A DNA stretch of 64,000 nucleotides from JAJYSO01 sp964579505 (GTDB lineage Bacteria; Bacteroidota; Bacteroidia; Flavobacteriales; Flavobacteriaceae). The notes below the pieces were generated by a model, which had not been told where the DNA came from, did no database searches, and saw nothing but the letters and a program-made list of their open reading frames with translations. Position 1 is the stretch's first letter. The number at the start of each line of letters is the position of its first letter. The DNA lies in NCBI GenBank assembly GCA_964579505.1, contig CAZOGC010000006.1, forward strand, positions 62,001-126,000, in the 5' to 3' direction. The translations under genes were made by a program, and so were the position numbers. Shown one piece after another: positions 8,504 through 17,905 of this stretch.

Positions 8504-9982
8504 ATGAAAAATAGAATTGTGAAAATTGTTGTTGTATTGGTGGTAGTGATGTTAACCGCTTCTTGTGAAAAAGATTGGCTAGATGTTTCTCCCTCTTCGC
8601 AAATTGATGCAGATGAACAGTTTAGCTCTTTAGATGGCTATAAAGATGCTTTAATGGGCGTATATATAAGCATGAGTTCTCCAGATTTGTATGCAAAAGA
8701 CATGACGTGGAATTTGGTAGATATACTCAGTCAGCAGTATGCTCCACTACCTAGTTTGGCGCTGTATAAAGATGTTCAACAATTTAACTATAGAACCACT
8801 CGGTCTACCGAGCAAATAGATGGGTTGTGGATTAAACAATACAATGCCATTGCCAACATAAATAATGCCCTAAAGTATATAGATAAGAATCGAGAAATCT
8901 TTACAGACGCCGATTATTCCATTATAAAAGGAGAATTATTGGGGCTGCGAGCTTTTCTTCATTTTGATTTAATACGCTTATATGGTTATGGAAATTATGC
9001 CCAAAGAAATGTTTCAGGTGAATTAGCCATTCCTTATGTGACGGAATTTTCAAAAGAAATTCCGCCACAAAGGTCTTATGCAGAAACATTTTCCCTGCTC
9101 GAAAAAGATATTACAAATGCCCTAGAGCTACTCAAAATGGATCCTATTTATAGTCAAAATCAACTCCCAAGTGATTTTGACCAAACGGTAAATAGAGATG
9201 GTTTTTATAACGACCGGGTTTTACGGATGAATTATTATGCCGTAAAAGCGTTGCAAGCGCGTGTTTATTTATGGGAAGGAAGCGATGAAGCGATAGAAAA
9301 AGCCGGAAAGGCAGCAGAAGAAGTAATTACAGAAGGGCCTTTTCATTTAATAGATGCTACGTCATATCCGGTGAGTGATGATCCAATTCTTTATCCGGAA
9401 ATGATTTTTGGCCTAGACGTAAATGCCTTTGCCGATATTGTAGATCCATACCACGATGTATCACAAACCACCAATTATAATGCACTTTATATGACGCAAG
9501 TGGCCGCCAAAGAAATTTTTGAGACAGACAGCGTAAATATTGGGGTAGCCGACATACGGTTTAACACCCTTCTCGAAGCCCATGGCACCAAGTTGGTTTC
9601 TGTAAAACTTAAACAAGATGGCGTTACCAACCGCAATGTAATGCCCTTAATTACTTTACCGGAAATGTATTATATAGTTGCTGAAGCCTCTATCAATGAC
9701 AGCAAAAATTTAGCAAAAGCGAATGATTATTTAAATGAAGTGAGAACGAGTAGAGGTATTATTTCTCAGATTCCGAATTCTGCCGATCAAACAAGGCTAA
9801 CCCAAGAGCTTTATAAAGAATACAGAAAAGAATTTGTGAGCGAAGGACAACTCTTTTTCTTCTACAAAAGATTAGGGGAAACAACAATTCCCGGTGTTTC
9901 CGGAACCGTTACGATAGATGATGATATTTATATGTTGCCGTATCCGGATAATGAGTTTCAATTTGGACGTGAAAACAGATAA
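8504..9982 (+). CDS. SusD/RagB-family surface lipoprotein
   Basis: The 492-residue protein has a lipoprotein signal with Cys21 (MLTASCEKDW). The helical TPR-like SusD fold is recognisable from the N-terminal YKDALMGVYISM region, the KGELLGLRAFLHFDLIRLYG stretch and the C-terminal YKEYRKEFVSEGQLFFFYKR segment. SusD proteins sit as a lid on SusC and capture substrate at the cell surface. The gene lies 10 bp after its SusC partner and 18 bp before a small lipoprotein gene, so the three are almost certainly one operon. Substrate specificity is unknown; nothing in the neighbourhood is a polysaccharide-degrading enzyme of the same operon. Confidence 0.93.
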   Translation: MKNRIVKIVVVLVVVMLTASCEKDWLDVSPSSQIDADEQFSSLDGYKDALMGVYISMSSPDLYAKDMTWNLVDILSQQYAPLPSLALYKDVQQFNYRTTRSTEQIDGLWIKQYNAIANINNALKYIDKNREIFTDADYSIIKGELLGLRAFLHFDLIRLYGYGNYAQRNVSGELAIPYVTEFSKEIPPQRSYAETFSLLEKDITNALELLKMDPIYSQNQLPSDFDQTVNRDGFYNDRVLRMNYYAVKALQARVYLWEGSDEAIEKAGKAAEEVITEGPFHLIDATSYPVSDDPILYPEMIFGLDVNAFADIVDPYHDVSQTTNYNALYMTQVAAKEIFETDSVNIGVADIRFNTLLEAHGTKLVSVKLKQDGVTNRNVMPLITLPEMYYIVAEASINDSKNLAKANDYLNEVRTSRGIISQIPNSADQTRLTQELYKEYRKEFVSEGQLFFFYKRLGETTIPGVSGTVTIDDDIYMLPYPDNEFQFGRENR

Positions 9983-10000
9983 ATCTAAAACAATATAGAT

Positions 10001-10750
10001 ATGAAAATTTTAAATAGAATATTGGTTTTATTGGCGGTAATGCTGGTGTTTACGGCCTGTGAGAAAGATGAACCGCTTGCCTATAAATCAGCTGCGGCAC
10101 TTAATTTTTCGCCTGTAGAAAATAGCGATCAGGCTTATAAAGCAACCTATTCTTTCTTAGGAAACCCGGATCAATCTCATATATATGAAATAGGTGTTCA
10201 AATTATGGGAGATAGTGCTAACCACGATCGCAATTTTCAAGTAAAAGTGATTCACGACTCATTGACTACAGCTACTGAAAATCAGTATAAAATTTTGCAA
10301 GGTGTTGTGCCGGCCGGTCAGTTTGCCGGAACCCTCTCGGTAGAGTTGTTTAAATCTCCGGCATTAGACAGTACCACGGTGTCTATCCATTTACAGATTG
10401 TTGACGCTAAAGATTTTATGAGCGGAAATAAGGAGTCAGATGAGTTGGTTCTCTCTTGGACCAACAAAGTTGTGGTGCCTAATTGGAGGTGGTATAGTTT
10501 CTTCTTTACCAAATATCCTAGTACTGCAGCTTACCGCGCTGTCGTAGCATCTACAGGACTTATAGAATTTACAATTAGTGATTATCTAGCAATAGGCCCC
10601 ACGGGTGCACAAGCCTTGGGAACGAAATTTGGCGATTATGTAATGGAGTATAATAAACAGCATCCCAACAATCCGTTACGTCATGATGATGGCCCTAAAG
10701 CGGGAGAATTAATAGTTCCATTGTATTACACACACTCTAAATACGATTGA
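10001..10750 (+). CDS. DUF4843-like lipoprotein
   Basis: This 249-residue protein has a lipobox ending at Cys20 (MLVFTACEKDE) and is rich in beta-strand patterns. The segment YEIGVQIMGDSANHDRNFQV, followed by a charged stretch and VVPNWRWYSFFF, resembles the DUF4843 lipoproteins that regularly follow SusD in this kind of locus. The assignment is from memory of the family pattern, not a search. Its role is unknown; an accessory substrate-binding protein on the SusCD complex is the natural guess. It lies 18 bp after SusD and 51 bp before the next lipoprotein gene. Confidence 0.65.
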   Translation: MKILNRILVLLAVMLVFTACEKDEPLAYKSAAALNFSPVENSDQAYKATYSFLGNPDQSHIYEIGVQIMGDSANHDRNFQVKVIHDSLTTATENQYKILQGVVPAGQFAGTLSVELFKSPALDSTTVSIHLQIVDAKDFMSGNKESDELVLSWTNKVVVPNWRWYSFFFTKYPSTAAYRAVVASTGLIEFTISDYLAIGPTGAQALGTKFGDYVMEYNKQHPNNPLRHDDGPKAGELIVPLYYTHSKYD

Positions 10751-10801
10751 ATTTATCGGTTAAAGAATAAGTAGAATAAACTAATTTTTAAAAAGAAAAC
10801 C

Positions 10802-12328
10802 ATGAAAAATCAACTTATATATTTTGTATTGCTGTTAATGCTTCTTTTGGGGTTTACCTCTTGTTATGACGATAACAGTACATTGGCTAGCAATACACTA
10901 CCTGAAGTTGTGATTGATACAACCGGAAATAGTGCTCTGTCTGTTTTTCAGTTTGAGCAACTCACCGTAACCCCTACGGTAAACCTCGATGGACTAAACA
11001 AAAAAGAGGTGTCTTATCAATGGAAAATAAATTTAAAACCGAATGACACCTTGTATAATGTGATTAGCCATGATAAAAATCTAGATGTTCAAATAGCACT
11101 AAGCCCCAATATTACGGGAGAGCATTACCAGTTAGTATATACCATAACCGATAAAGCTACGCAGTTAGAATATATGATGGCTTGGCCGTTAACGGTTAAA
11201 AACAGTATTGGAGAAGGCTTGGTGATAGCTACTACTGATGGCACCAATGCAGATATAAGTCACATTATGTCTCCACTAGTTACACCAGATTTTAATAAAG
11301 TAAGTGTAAAATACAACATTTATTCAACCAATAACAATGGAGAAAAATTGGCAGGCACTATTCGAGACATGCTTTTTACAAACCACGCAAGAAAAAATGT
11401 ACTGTTTGTATTAACTGATAATAAACTCATTGAGGTAAATACTTTTGATTATACCTATGCGGCAGAAAATGCTGATTTATTTTTTGGAAGTGTTCCACAA
11501 CCTCCGCAAGCACTGTACAGAGTAAGCCAGAGTGATATGTATATTGGCGGTGGGTCATTAACAGCTACTTGGATGGCTATTAGTAAGAAGTTTGGGGTAC
11601 CCTTTGATTTTGAATATACAGTACCTAAATATATTGCATTAAATCGTTTTCTAAATCCTAATGTAACGATTTGTTTTTATGATGAAGTAGAAGGAAAATT
11701 TGTATACCTTCCTTCGGTACAATCTTTTGGCGATAACGAAATGCACCCTGTGCCGGCTGTAACAGGTGGTGCTTTTGATCCTACTGCGATACCCAATAAG
11801 GTTAATTTGGCGGCCGGAGTAGCTATAAATGGAAATTTCTTACACTTGCTAAAAGACAAACAAACTGACAAAATAGGCTTGTATATCTTAGATGCAGGCG
11901 CTTATGTTTATCCTAATGTAATTCCGCCGGCTCCAACAGATTATTTTGATCTGACCAATGCTCCGGATATTAATCAAGCAGAGTTCTTTGTGTTTATGGA
12001 TAACCAACGCGTGTTGTATTATGCTACAAAAACAAAAATTTATGCCGTGTTATACGGAACCGCAACGCCTACTTATGGGCTTCGTTATACGGCAAAAGCA
12101 GGAGAAGAAATTACGACCCTAGATGTGTACCAACAAGCTGATTATCCTTTTGGGAGTTCTTTCTTGTCTACTAACGACAACCAATTGGTAATGAGTACTT
12201 ATGACGGATCTGAAGGCCGAGTATATTTACTTCCTATTGTTAATAAAGGAGTTGGAAATATAGACAAAGCCAATAGTAAAGTGTATGATGGCTTTGAAAG
12301 AGTAACGGCTATTACCACTCAAAAATAA
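10802..12328 (+). CDS. PKD-like family lipoprotein of a SusCD locus
   Basis: The 508-residue protein has a lipobox ending at Cys21 (LLLGFTSCYDDN). An Ig/PKD-like beta domain covers about residues 40-135 (VSYQWKINLKPNDTLYN, then YQLVYTITDKATQ). The rest looks like a beta-propeller-type or extended beta domain without catalytic motifs. Proteins with this N-terminal domain are typically found behind SusC-SusD-DUF4843 and are presumed to be surface-exposed binding proteins. The next gene, 45 bp downstream on the same strand, is an ABC transporter, so the lipoprotein operon appears to run on into an export module. Confidence 0.65.
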   Translation: MKNQLIYFVLLLMLLLGFTSCYDDNSTLASNTLPEVVIDTTGNSALSVFQFEQLTVTPTVNLDGLNKKEVSYQWKINLKPNDTLYNVISHDKNLDVQIALSPNITGEHYQLVYTITDKATQLEYMMAWPLTVKNSIGEGLVIATTDGTNADISHIMSPLVTPDFNKVSVKYNIYSTNNNGEKLAGTIRDMLFTNHARKNVLFVLTDNKLIEVNTFDYTYAAENADLFFGSVPQPPQALYRVSQSDMYIGGGSLTATWMAISKKFGVPFDFEYTVPKYIALNRFLNPNVTICFYDEVEGKFVYLPSVQSFGDNEMHPVPAVTGGAFDPTAIPNKVNLAAGVAINGNFLHLLKDKQTDKIGLYILDAGAYVYPNVIPPAPTDYFDLTNAPDINQAEFFVFMDNQRVLYYATKTKIYAVLYGTATPTYGLRYTAKAGEEITTLDVYQQADYPFGSSFLSTNDNQLVMSTYDGSEGRVYLLPIVNKGVGNIDKANSKVYDGFERVTAITTQK

Positions 12329-12373
12329 AACTGGTTAATAGATAGTTTTTCTCATAAAAACCTGAAAATATAG

Positions 12374-14635
12374 ATGAAGAAAATAATACGGATTGCCAAA
12401 TTAGAATGGAATGTTTTGTTCTATTCTCCGGTTGCATGGCTGGTGCTAATCATTTTTTTTATACAATGTGGACTAACTTTTTCGGGGCTGTTAGGGGCTC
12501 AAGAAACGAGCCAACATTTAGGAAACGACTTAAGTAACTTAACGGTTAAGATTTTTGGAGATAATCGTGGTTTTTTTGCTGCTGTAACCAAAAAACTCTA
12601 TTTGTACATCCCTTTGCTTACTATGGGATTAATGAGTAGAGAGCTGAAGAGTGGGTCTATTAAACTTCTTTTCTCTTCCCCGGTTACTGCACAACAAATT
12701 ATACTGGGAAAATTTTTAGCCATGCTGAGCTACTGCTTCCTTTTTGCACTTATTTTGGGAAGCATTTTAGTAGCCGGTATTTTTTCAATAGAAAATCTGG
12801 ATATTTCGTATGTGTTAGGTGGTATATTAGGCATATTCTTACTTACAGCGGCTTATTCGGCTATTGGGTTATTTATGTCTAGTCTCACTTCTTACCAAGT
12901 GGTAGCAGCCATTAGTACACTTGCCGTGCTGGCAGGATTAGATTTTATTGGGCATGTAGGGCAGAGTATAGATTTTGTGCGCGATATAACCTATTGGTTG
13001 TCTATTTCCGGACGGGTAGACAACTTTATTACAGGGCTTATTAGCAGTAAAGACGTAATTTACTTTTTGTTGGTAATCAGTCTGTTCTTGATTTTAAGTG
13101 TAATGCGACTTAATAAGGGGCGAAAAACGCGCTCAACTTTGCTGGTTTGGACAAGATACGTTGCCCTTTTTGTGGGGGTAATTGCCGTAGGATACGTAAG
13201 CTCGCTTCCGGCATACGATGGTTATTATGACACCAGTCGGTTTAAAGCTAACACGCTGACAAAAAACACGCGAGATTTATTGAAACAGTTAGATGCCCCA
13301 TTAACCATTACCAGTTATGTTAATTTAGTAAATTCTCATGCACGTTTAGGCTCGCCTAAATGGAGAAACTTTGATTTGGCACAGTTTGATAAATACTTCC
13401 GCTTTTTGCCAAATTTGAAAATTACATATGTACCCTATTATGATCGTACGTTTAATGCACGCAGAGATAGTAAAATGAGTTTATTGCAACGAGCAAAGAG
13501 AACGGCTACGGCGTATGGTTATGATATGACTAAGGTTTTGACGCCTGATGAGATTCATCAGCGTGTTGATTTGGTGCCGGAAGAAAACCTGTTTGTTAGA
13601 TATATACACTACAAAGACAAGAAAGCCCCGCTTCGTATGTATTACGATATGTATGTTTATCCACATGAAGCAGAAATTACGGCCGCCATTAAACGATTAT
13701 TGGTACGGCCACCCGTTGTGGGCTTTGTGATAGGGCACGGTGAACGTAGTATAGATGGAATAGGCGATAAAGATTACAAATCGACCACCAATATGCTAAC
13801 TACAAGAAAAGCACTGATTAATCAGGGGTTTGATGTGATAGATGTTTCACTTACCGACTCTCTTCCAAAACAATTAGCGGTTTTAGTTATTGCAGACCCA
13901 ATGAAGGCTTATTCAGCAGAAGAAATTGCCAAGGTAAACCGATATATTCAGCAAGGAGGAAATATTTTAATCGCCACAGAGCCGCATAAACAGGCATTAA
14001 CAGCTCCGTTTTTAAAAGATTTGGGCGTGTCTTTTTCAGAAGGAACATTGCTTCAAGAGAGCAAAGATTTTCGCTTAGATCTCATTCAAACGCATGCTGT
14101 ACAAGCCACAAAAGGCCCGAAACTTACATTTTCTTCTAAAGCAATTGTTAGTATGCCCGGGGCAGTACAAATCAATTATGCAGACACAACGGCCTATCAC
14201 CCCATACCAGTGCTGTTATCAGACAGTGCTTCGGTATGGAGCGTTCCGGGAATACTCGATTTAGAGGCTAATCCGCCCAAATTTGACGCTCATACAGAAC
14301 AAAAAATCACGGCAACATTGGCGTTGGCTTTAACGCGAAAATTGGCAAACAAAACTCAAAAAATTATGGTAATGGGGGATGCTGATTTTATGAGTAATGG
14401 AGAATTGAATCGACGAAATCTTAGAATCAAAAACTTTGCTTTTACAACAGCTGTTTTCAAATGGTTTAGTAACGGTGAGTTTCCGGTAGACGTTTCTCGT
14501 CCAAAGCCTATAGATAACCACATAATTGTTTCAAAAACAGAAATTTCGTGGATAAAAATACTGTTTTCTATGGTTATTCCCATAGGATTGTTTGCGGTAG
14601 GATCGGTTACGCTGATTCGTAGAAGAAGAAAATAA
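12374..14635 (+). CDS. GldF-GldG-type fusion: ABC-2 permease joined to a GldG-like periplasmic domain (copy 1)
   Basis: In this 753-residue protein, residues 1-245 form an ABC-2 permease with about six membrane segments. It begins IRIAKLEWNVLFYSPVAWLV and contains the conserved SGSIKLLFSSPVT segment. After another membrane helix (about 255-275), residues 280-720 form a GldG-like extracytoplasmic domain (VIGHGERSIDG, then IVMSMPGAVQI-like strands and MVMGDADFMSN), and one C-terminal helix ends in RRRRK. GldF and GldG are separate proteins in the gliding/T9SS system; here they are fused. The stop codon overlaps the ATPase start by one base (TAATG). A paralogue of the same layout follows the ATPase at 15626. 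The substrate is unknown. Confidence 0.85.
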   Translation: MKKIIRIAKLEWNVLFYSPVAWLVLIIFFIQCGLTFSGLLGAQETSQHLGNDLSNLTVKIFGDNRGFFAAVTKKLYLYIPLLTMGLMSRELKSGSIKLLFSSPVTAQQIILGKFLAMLSYCFLFALILGSILVAGIFSIENLDISYVLGGILGIFLLTAAYSAIGLFMSSLTSYQVVAAISTLAVLAGLDFIGHVGQSIDFVRDITYWLSISGRVDNFITGLISSKDVIYFLLVISLFLILSVMRLNKGRKTRSTLLVWTRYVALFVGVIAVGYVSSLPAYDGYYDTSRFKANTLTKNTRDLLKQLDAPLTITSYVNLVNSHARLGSPKWRNFDLAQFDKYFRFLPNLKITYVPYYDRTFNARRDSKMSLLQRAKRTATAYGYDMTKVLTPDEIHQRVDLVPEENLFVRYIHYKDKKAPLRMYYDMYVYPHEAEITAAIKRLLVRPPVVGFVIGHGERSIDGIGDKDYKSTTNMLTTRKALINQGFDVIDVSLTDSLPKQLAVLVIADPMKAYSAEEIAKVNRYIQQGGNILIATEPHKQALTAPFLKDLGVSFSEGTLLQESKDFRLDLIQTHAVQATKGPKLTFSSKAIVSMPGAVQINYADTTAYHPIPVLLSDSASVWSVPGILDLEANPPKFDAHTEQKITATLALALTRKLANKTQKIMVMGDADFMSNGELNRRNLRIKNFAFTTAVFKWFSNGEFPVDVSRPKPIDNHIIVSKTEISWIKILFSMVIPIGLFAVGSVTLIRRRRK

Positions 14636-15588
14636 TGGCATACTCAATAAAGTATAATAAGAAGATGAAAGATATTATAGCTAAAATTCAAAACCTGTCT
14701 CATCGTTATAGCAAATCGTGGGCTATCAGCGATATAAATTTTGAAATAACCAATAACGTTATTATAGGGCTTTTGGGGTCTAATGGCGCCGGAAAGTCAA
14801 CTACCATGAATATTTTATGTGGTGTGATAAACCAGACTGAAGGAGAGGTATATATAGCAGGCATTAACATGCGTGAAAACCCGGTAGAAGCCAAAAAATT
14901 AATTGGGTTTTTGCCCCAAAAAGCGCCGCTTCATTATGAACTAACGGTAGATGAATATTTAATTCATTGTGCACATTTGCGGTCTATTCCTTCGGAGCAA
15001 ATTAAAGAAGCCTTAGAAATTGCCAAAGCAAAGTGCGGTATAAGTCATTTTAGTAACCGATTGCTTAAAAACTTGTCAGGAGGCTATCAGCAGCGGGTGG
15101 GGCTGGCACAAGCTATTATTCACAGTCCTAAATTGGTGGTTTTAGACGAGCCTACTAATGGATTGGATCCTAATCAAATACTAGAGGTAAGAAAATTGAT
15201 AAAAGAAATTGCTGAAGACCGAGCGGTCATTCTTTCTACTCATATTTTATCAGAGGTTCAGGCTACTTGCGATGAAATTATTATGGTTGAACAAGGCAAA
15301 ATTGTCTTTGCTGATACCATGTACGCCTTTGATCATTACAACAAACCAAACTCACTTGTCATACAAATGAAAGAGGAGTTGCGTGTAGAAGAATTAAAAG
15401 CTGTTGAAGGGATTACCGAAGTGCTTCCCATTACCAAAACCCAAGCGCGGGTTAAATTTTCAACCGGCCCTGAAATAACTCGTAGACTTGTAAGATTGAG
15501 TGTAGAAAAAGGATGGGAATTAGAAGAAATATACCTAGAAAAGAGTTCGTTAGACGATATTTTTGCAGAGTTATCTAACAAAAAATAA
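14635..15588 (+). CDS. ABC transporter ATP-binding protein (GldA-like)
   Basis: The 317-residue ATPase has every nucleotide-binding motif: Walker A (GSNGAGKST), Q-loop (FLPQKAP), signature (LSGGYQQRV), Walker B (LVVLDEPTNGLDP) and the switch histidine (STHILSE). A C-terminal regulatory extension of about 90 residues is typical of ABC-2 exporters such as GldA. Translation is probably coupled to the upstream permease through the one-base overlap at 14635; an in-frame ATG at 14665 is a possible alternative start. It would energise both fusion permeases that flank it, suggesting a heterodimeric exporter with one shared ATPase. Confidence 0.92.
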   Translation: MAYSIKYNKKMKDIIAKIQNLSHRYSKSWAISDINFEITNNVIIGLLGSNGAGKSTTMNILCGVINQTEGEVYIAGINMRENPVEAKKLIGFLPQKAPLHYELTVDEYLIHCAHLRSIPSEQIKEALEIAKAKCGISHFSNRLLKNLSGGYQQRVGLAQAIIHSPKLVVLDEPTNGLDPNQILEVRKLIKEIAEDRAVILSTHILSEVQATCDEIIMVEQGKIVFADTMYAFDHYNKPNSLVIQMKEELRVEELKAVEGITEVLPITKTQARVKFSTGPEITRRLVRLSVEKGWELEEIYLEKSSLDDIFAELSNKK

Positions 15589-15625
15589 TTGCAGTAGGTC
15601 TCTTTAAAGAAGAAAAAGAAAATAC

Positions 15626-17890
15626 ATGAAAAAAATAATAAACATAGCTAAGCTAGAATTGCGGTTGCTTTTTTACTCTCCTATTGCATGGATTGTATTA
15701 ATTGTTTTTATCATACAAACCGGAATTACCTTTACAGACTTGCTTTACAGCCAAGAAACGCAGCAGCAATTAGGGCGCTCATTAAATGTGCTGAGCAAGG
15801 TGTTATTTGCTGGAGAAAAAGGCATATTGGCTACGGTTCAACAAAATCTCTATTTATATATACCATTGCTTACAATGGGGCTTATGAGTCGCGAAACTAG
15901 CAGCGGTTCTATAAAGTTGTTGTATTCATCACCGGTTACCATTAAAGAAATTGTGTTTGGAAAGTTTCTTTCTATGATGGTTTACGGATTAATTTTAGTA
16001 GCAGCTTTGGCTTGTTTTTTAGTAGCCGGTTATTTTTCTATAGAAAATCTTGACGTTCCTTTTGTGTTAGGCGGATTGTTAGGTATTTACCTACTTATTT
16101 GTGCCTATGCAGCCATTGGCCTTTTTATGTCTTCATTAACCGATTATCAGGTGGTGGCAGCCATTAGTACATTAGCCGTTTTGGCGGCATTAAATTTTGT
16201 TAGTTCAATAGGACAACGATATGATTTGGTAAGAGAAATTACCTATTGGCTTTCTATTTCAGGTAGGGCAGATGGTTTTGTAAACGGGCTGATAACCAGT
16301 AGTGCCATTTTGTACTTTCTCCTGGTTATTGCGTTGTTTATTTCGCTTAGTATCATGAAACTCAGCAATGAAAAAAAGACGCGAAAAACAAGCCTTAAAA
16401 TTATTGGCTATAGTGCTTTAATAATTGGGTTTGTAGCAGTAGGATTTGTATCGTCTCTGCCCGGTATAAATGTTTATTTTGATACAACACGTTTTAAAGA
16501 TAGAACCTTAACTAAGGGCTCTCAAAAAATCGTCGGGCAACTCAAAGCACCAATTAGTATTACCAGCTTTGTAAATGTGGTAGATTATACGGCAGGTTAC
16601 GGGGCTCCTAAAAATAGAATTAAAGACAAAAAACATTTTGAAAAATACCTTCGCTTTATACCGAAGATGAAAATGAATTATGTTTTTTATTACGACAAAC
16701 CGGCATATCATCTAGACACTACCAAAACATTGAAAGAAAGGGCGCAAGAAGCCTCAGAAGCGCTAGGGTTTGATTTTGACGAACTTCTTACCCCCACACA
16801 GATCGCAAAGGTGAAAGATTTGCAGTCTGAAGATAATCGTTTTGTACGTTTTGTACATTATCAAGACAAAGAGACTCCACTTCGTATGTTTAACGATATT
16901 TTTGTTTATCCGGGTGAGGCTGAAATAACCGCCGCCTTAAAGCGTATGCTACAAGGACCGGAAGTGGTGGGCATTGTTACCGGTCATAATGAGCGCAGTA
17001 CAACCACGCGCGCTAAAACGTCTTATAAAACCATAACCAAGGGATTAGGGGTTAGAGGTTCTTTAATTAATCAGGGGTTTAAACTGGTTGATGTTAACCT
17101 GAATAAGGTGAAAGCCATTCCTAAATCGGTACAGATTTTAATTTTGGCGGACCCTAAATCACCCTACTCTTCAGAACAAGAAGAACTTATAAAAAAATAT
17201 ATTGAAAGTGGTAGAAATTTGCTGATTGCCGGAGAACCCGGGCGTCAATCTTACCTAAATCCAATTTTGAGCAAACTGGGCGTCTCTTTCTCTCCGGGAA
17301 CGCTGTTGTTTAAAAGCGAAGATTTTAAATTAGATCTTATTCAATCCGGATTTACAAAAGCGGCAGAAAAGATAGGTTTTAAATATTATGCGGATGCGGT
17401 GGTTACTTTTCCCGGTGCAGTACAAATTAAGTATGACAGTACAACAGCATTTAAGAAAACACCTATTTTGCTTACCGATCAAGGATTGACGTGGAATAAA
17501 CAAGGCAAATTCAATTTGAATACAGAGCAAATTTCTTTTAAACCAAAGGAAGACAAAAAAGTAGTAGCTCCGGTAGCATTGGCTGTAACGCGAAAATTAG
17601 GAGCCAAAACCCAAAAAATTATGGTGGTGGGAGATGCCGATTTTATGAGCAATGCCGAATTGAGCCGATATAACATAAACACGGTAAACGCTAGTTTTGC
17701 TTTACGGATGTTTAAATGGTTCAGTGATGGCGAGTATCCGGTTAGTGTAGGGCGTCCGGCAGCCATAGACAAAGTAATAAAAATAAGCAGGAGTCAGATT
17801 AATCTACTCAAAGTGATTTTTATGGGAGCTCTCCCGCTACTTTTAGGCGGTGCGGGAGGACTCCTACTTTATCTGCGTAAAAGAAAATAG
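15626..17890 (+). CDS. GldF-GldG-type fusion: ABC-2 permease joined to a GldG-like periplasmic domain (copy 2)
   Basis: This 754-residue protein is a paralogue of the protein encoded at 12374-14635 and aligns with it over the whole length by eye. It starts with INIAKLELRLLFYSPIAWIV and shares SGSIKLLYSSPVT in the permease and VVGDADFMSN in the GldG-like part. A C-terminal membrane helix ends in LRKRK. The near-equal lengths (753 and 754) and the position on either side of one ATPase point to an old gene duplication that produced two distinct subunits. The extracytoplasmic domains differ enough to suggest different partners. The stop codon lies inside an inverted repeat that looks like a shared terminator. 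Confidence 0.85.
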   Translation: MKKIINIAKLELRLLFYSPIAWIVLIVFIIQTGITFTDLLYSQETQQQLGRSLNVLSKVLFAGEKGILATVQQNLYLYIPLLTMGLMSRETSSGSIKLLYSSPVTIKEIVFGKFLSMMVYGLILVAALACFLVAGYFSIENLDVPFVLGGLLGIYLLICAYAAIGLFMSSLTDYQVVAAISTLAVLAALNFVSSIGQRYDLVREITYWLSISGRADGFVNGLITSSAILYFLLVIALFISLSIMKLSNEKKTRKTSLKIIGYSALIIGFVAVGFVSSLPGINVYFDTTRFKDRTLTKGSQKIVGQLKAPISITSFVNVVDYTAGYGAPKNRIKDKKHFEKYLRFIPKMKMNYVFYYDKPAYHLDTTKTLKERAQEASEALGFDFDELLTPTQIAKVKDLQSEDNRFVRFVHYQDKETPLRMFNDIFVYPGEAEITAALKRMLQGPEVVGIVTGHNERSTTTRAKTSYKTITKGLGVRGSLINQGFKLVDVNLNKVKAIPKSVQILILADPKSPYSSEQEELIKKYIESGRNLLIAGEPGRQSYLNPILSKLGVSFSPGTLLFKSEDFKLDLIQSGFTKAAEKIGFKYYADAVVTFPGAVQIKYDSTTAFKKTPILLTDQGLTWNKQGKFNLNTEQISFKPKEDKKVVAPVALAVTRKLGAKTQKIMVVGDADFMSNAELSRYNINTVNASFALRMFKWFSDGEYPVSVGRPAAIDKVIKISRSQINLLKVIFMGALPLLLGGAGGLLLYLRKRK

Positions 17891-17901
17891 CTTTTACGCA
17901 G
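17873..17901. terminator. Inverted repeat between convergent genes, probable bidirectional terminator
   Basis: CTGCGTAAAAG (17873-17883) and CTTTTACGCAG (17891-17901) form a perfect 11-bp stem with a 7-nt loop. It overlaps the stop codon of the second fusion permease and lies 4 bp from the stop of the convergent M1 peptidase. The flanking sequence is T-rich but has no long T-run. Confidence 0.6.
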
Positions 17902-17905
17902 TTAT

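Noticed and set aside
12374..17890. Core gliding-motility genes gldA, gldF, gldG
   Set aside because: The permease and GldG-like parts are fused and duplicated, and the genes sit in a SusCD locus; they are more likely paralogues of the gliding genes than the genes themselves.
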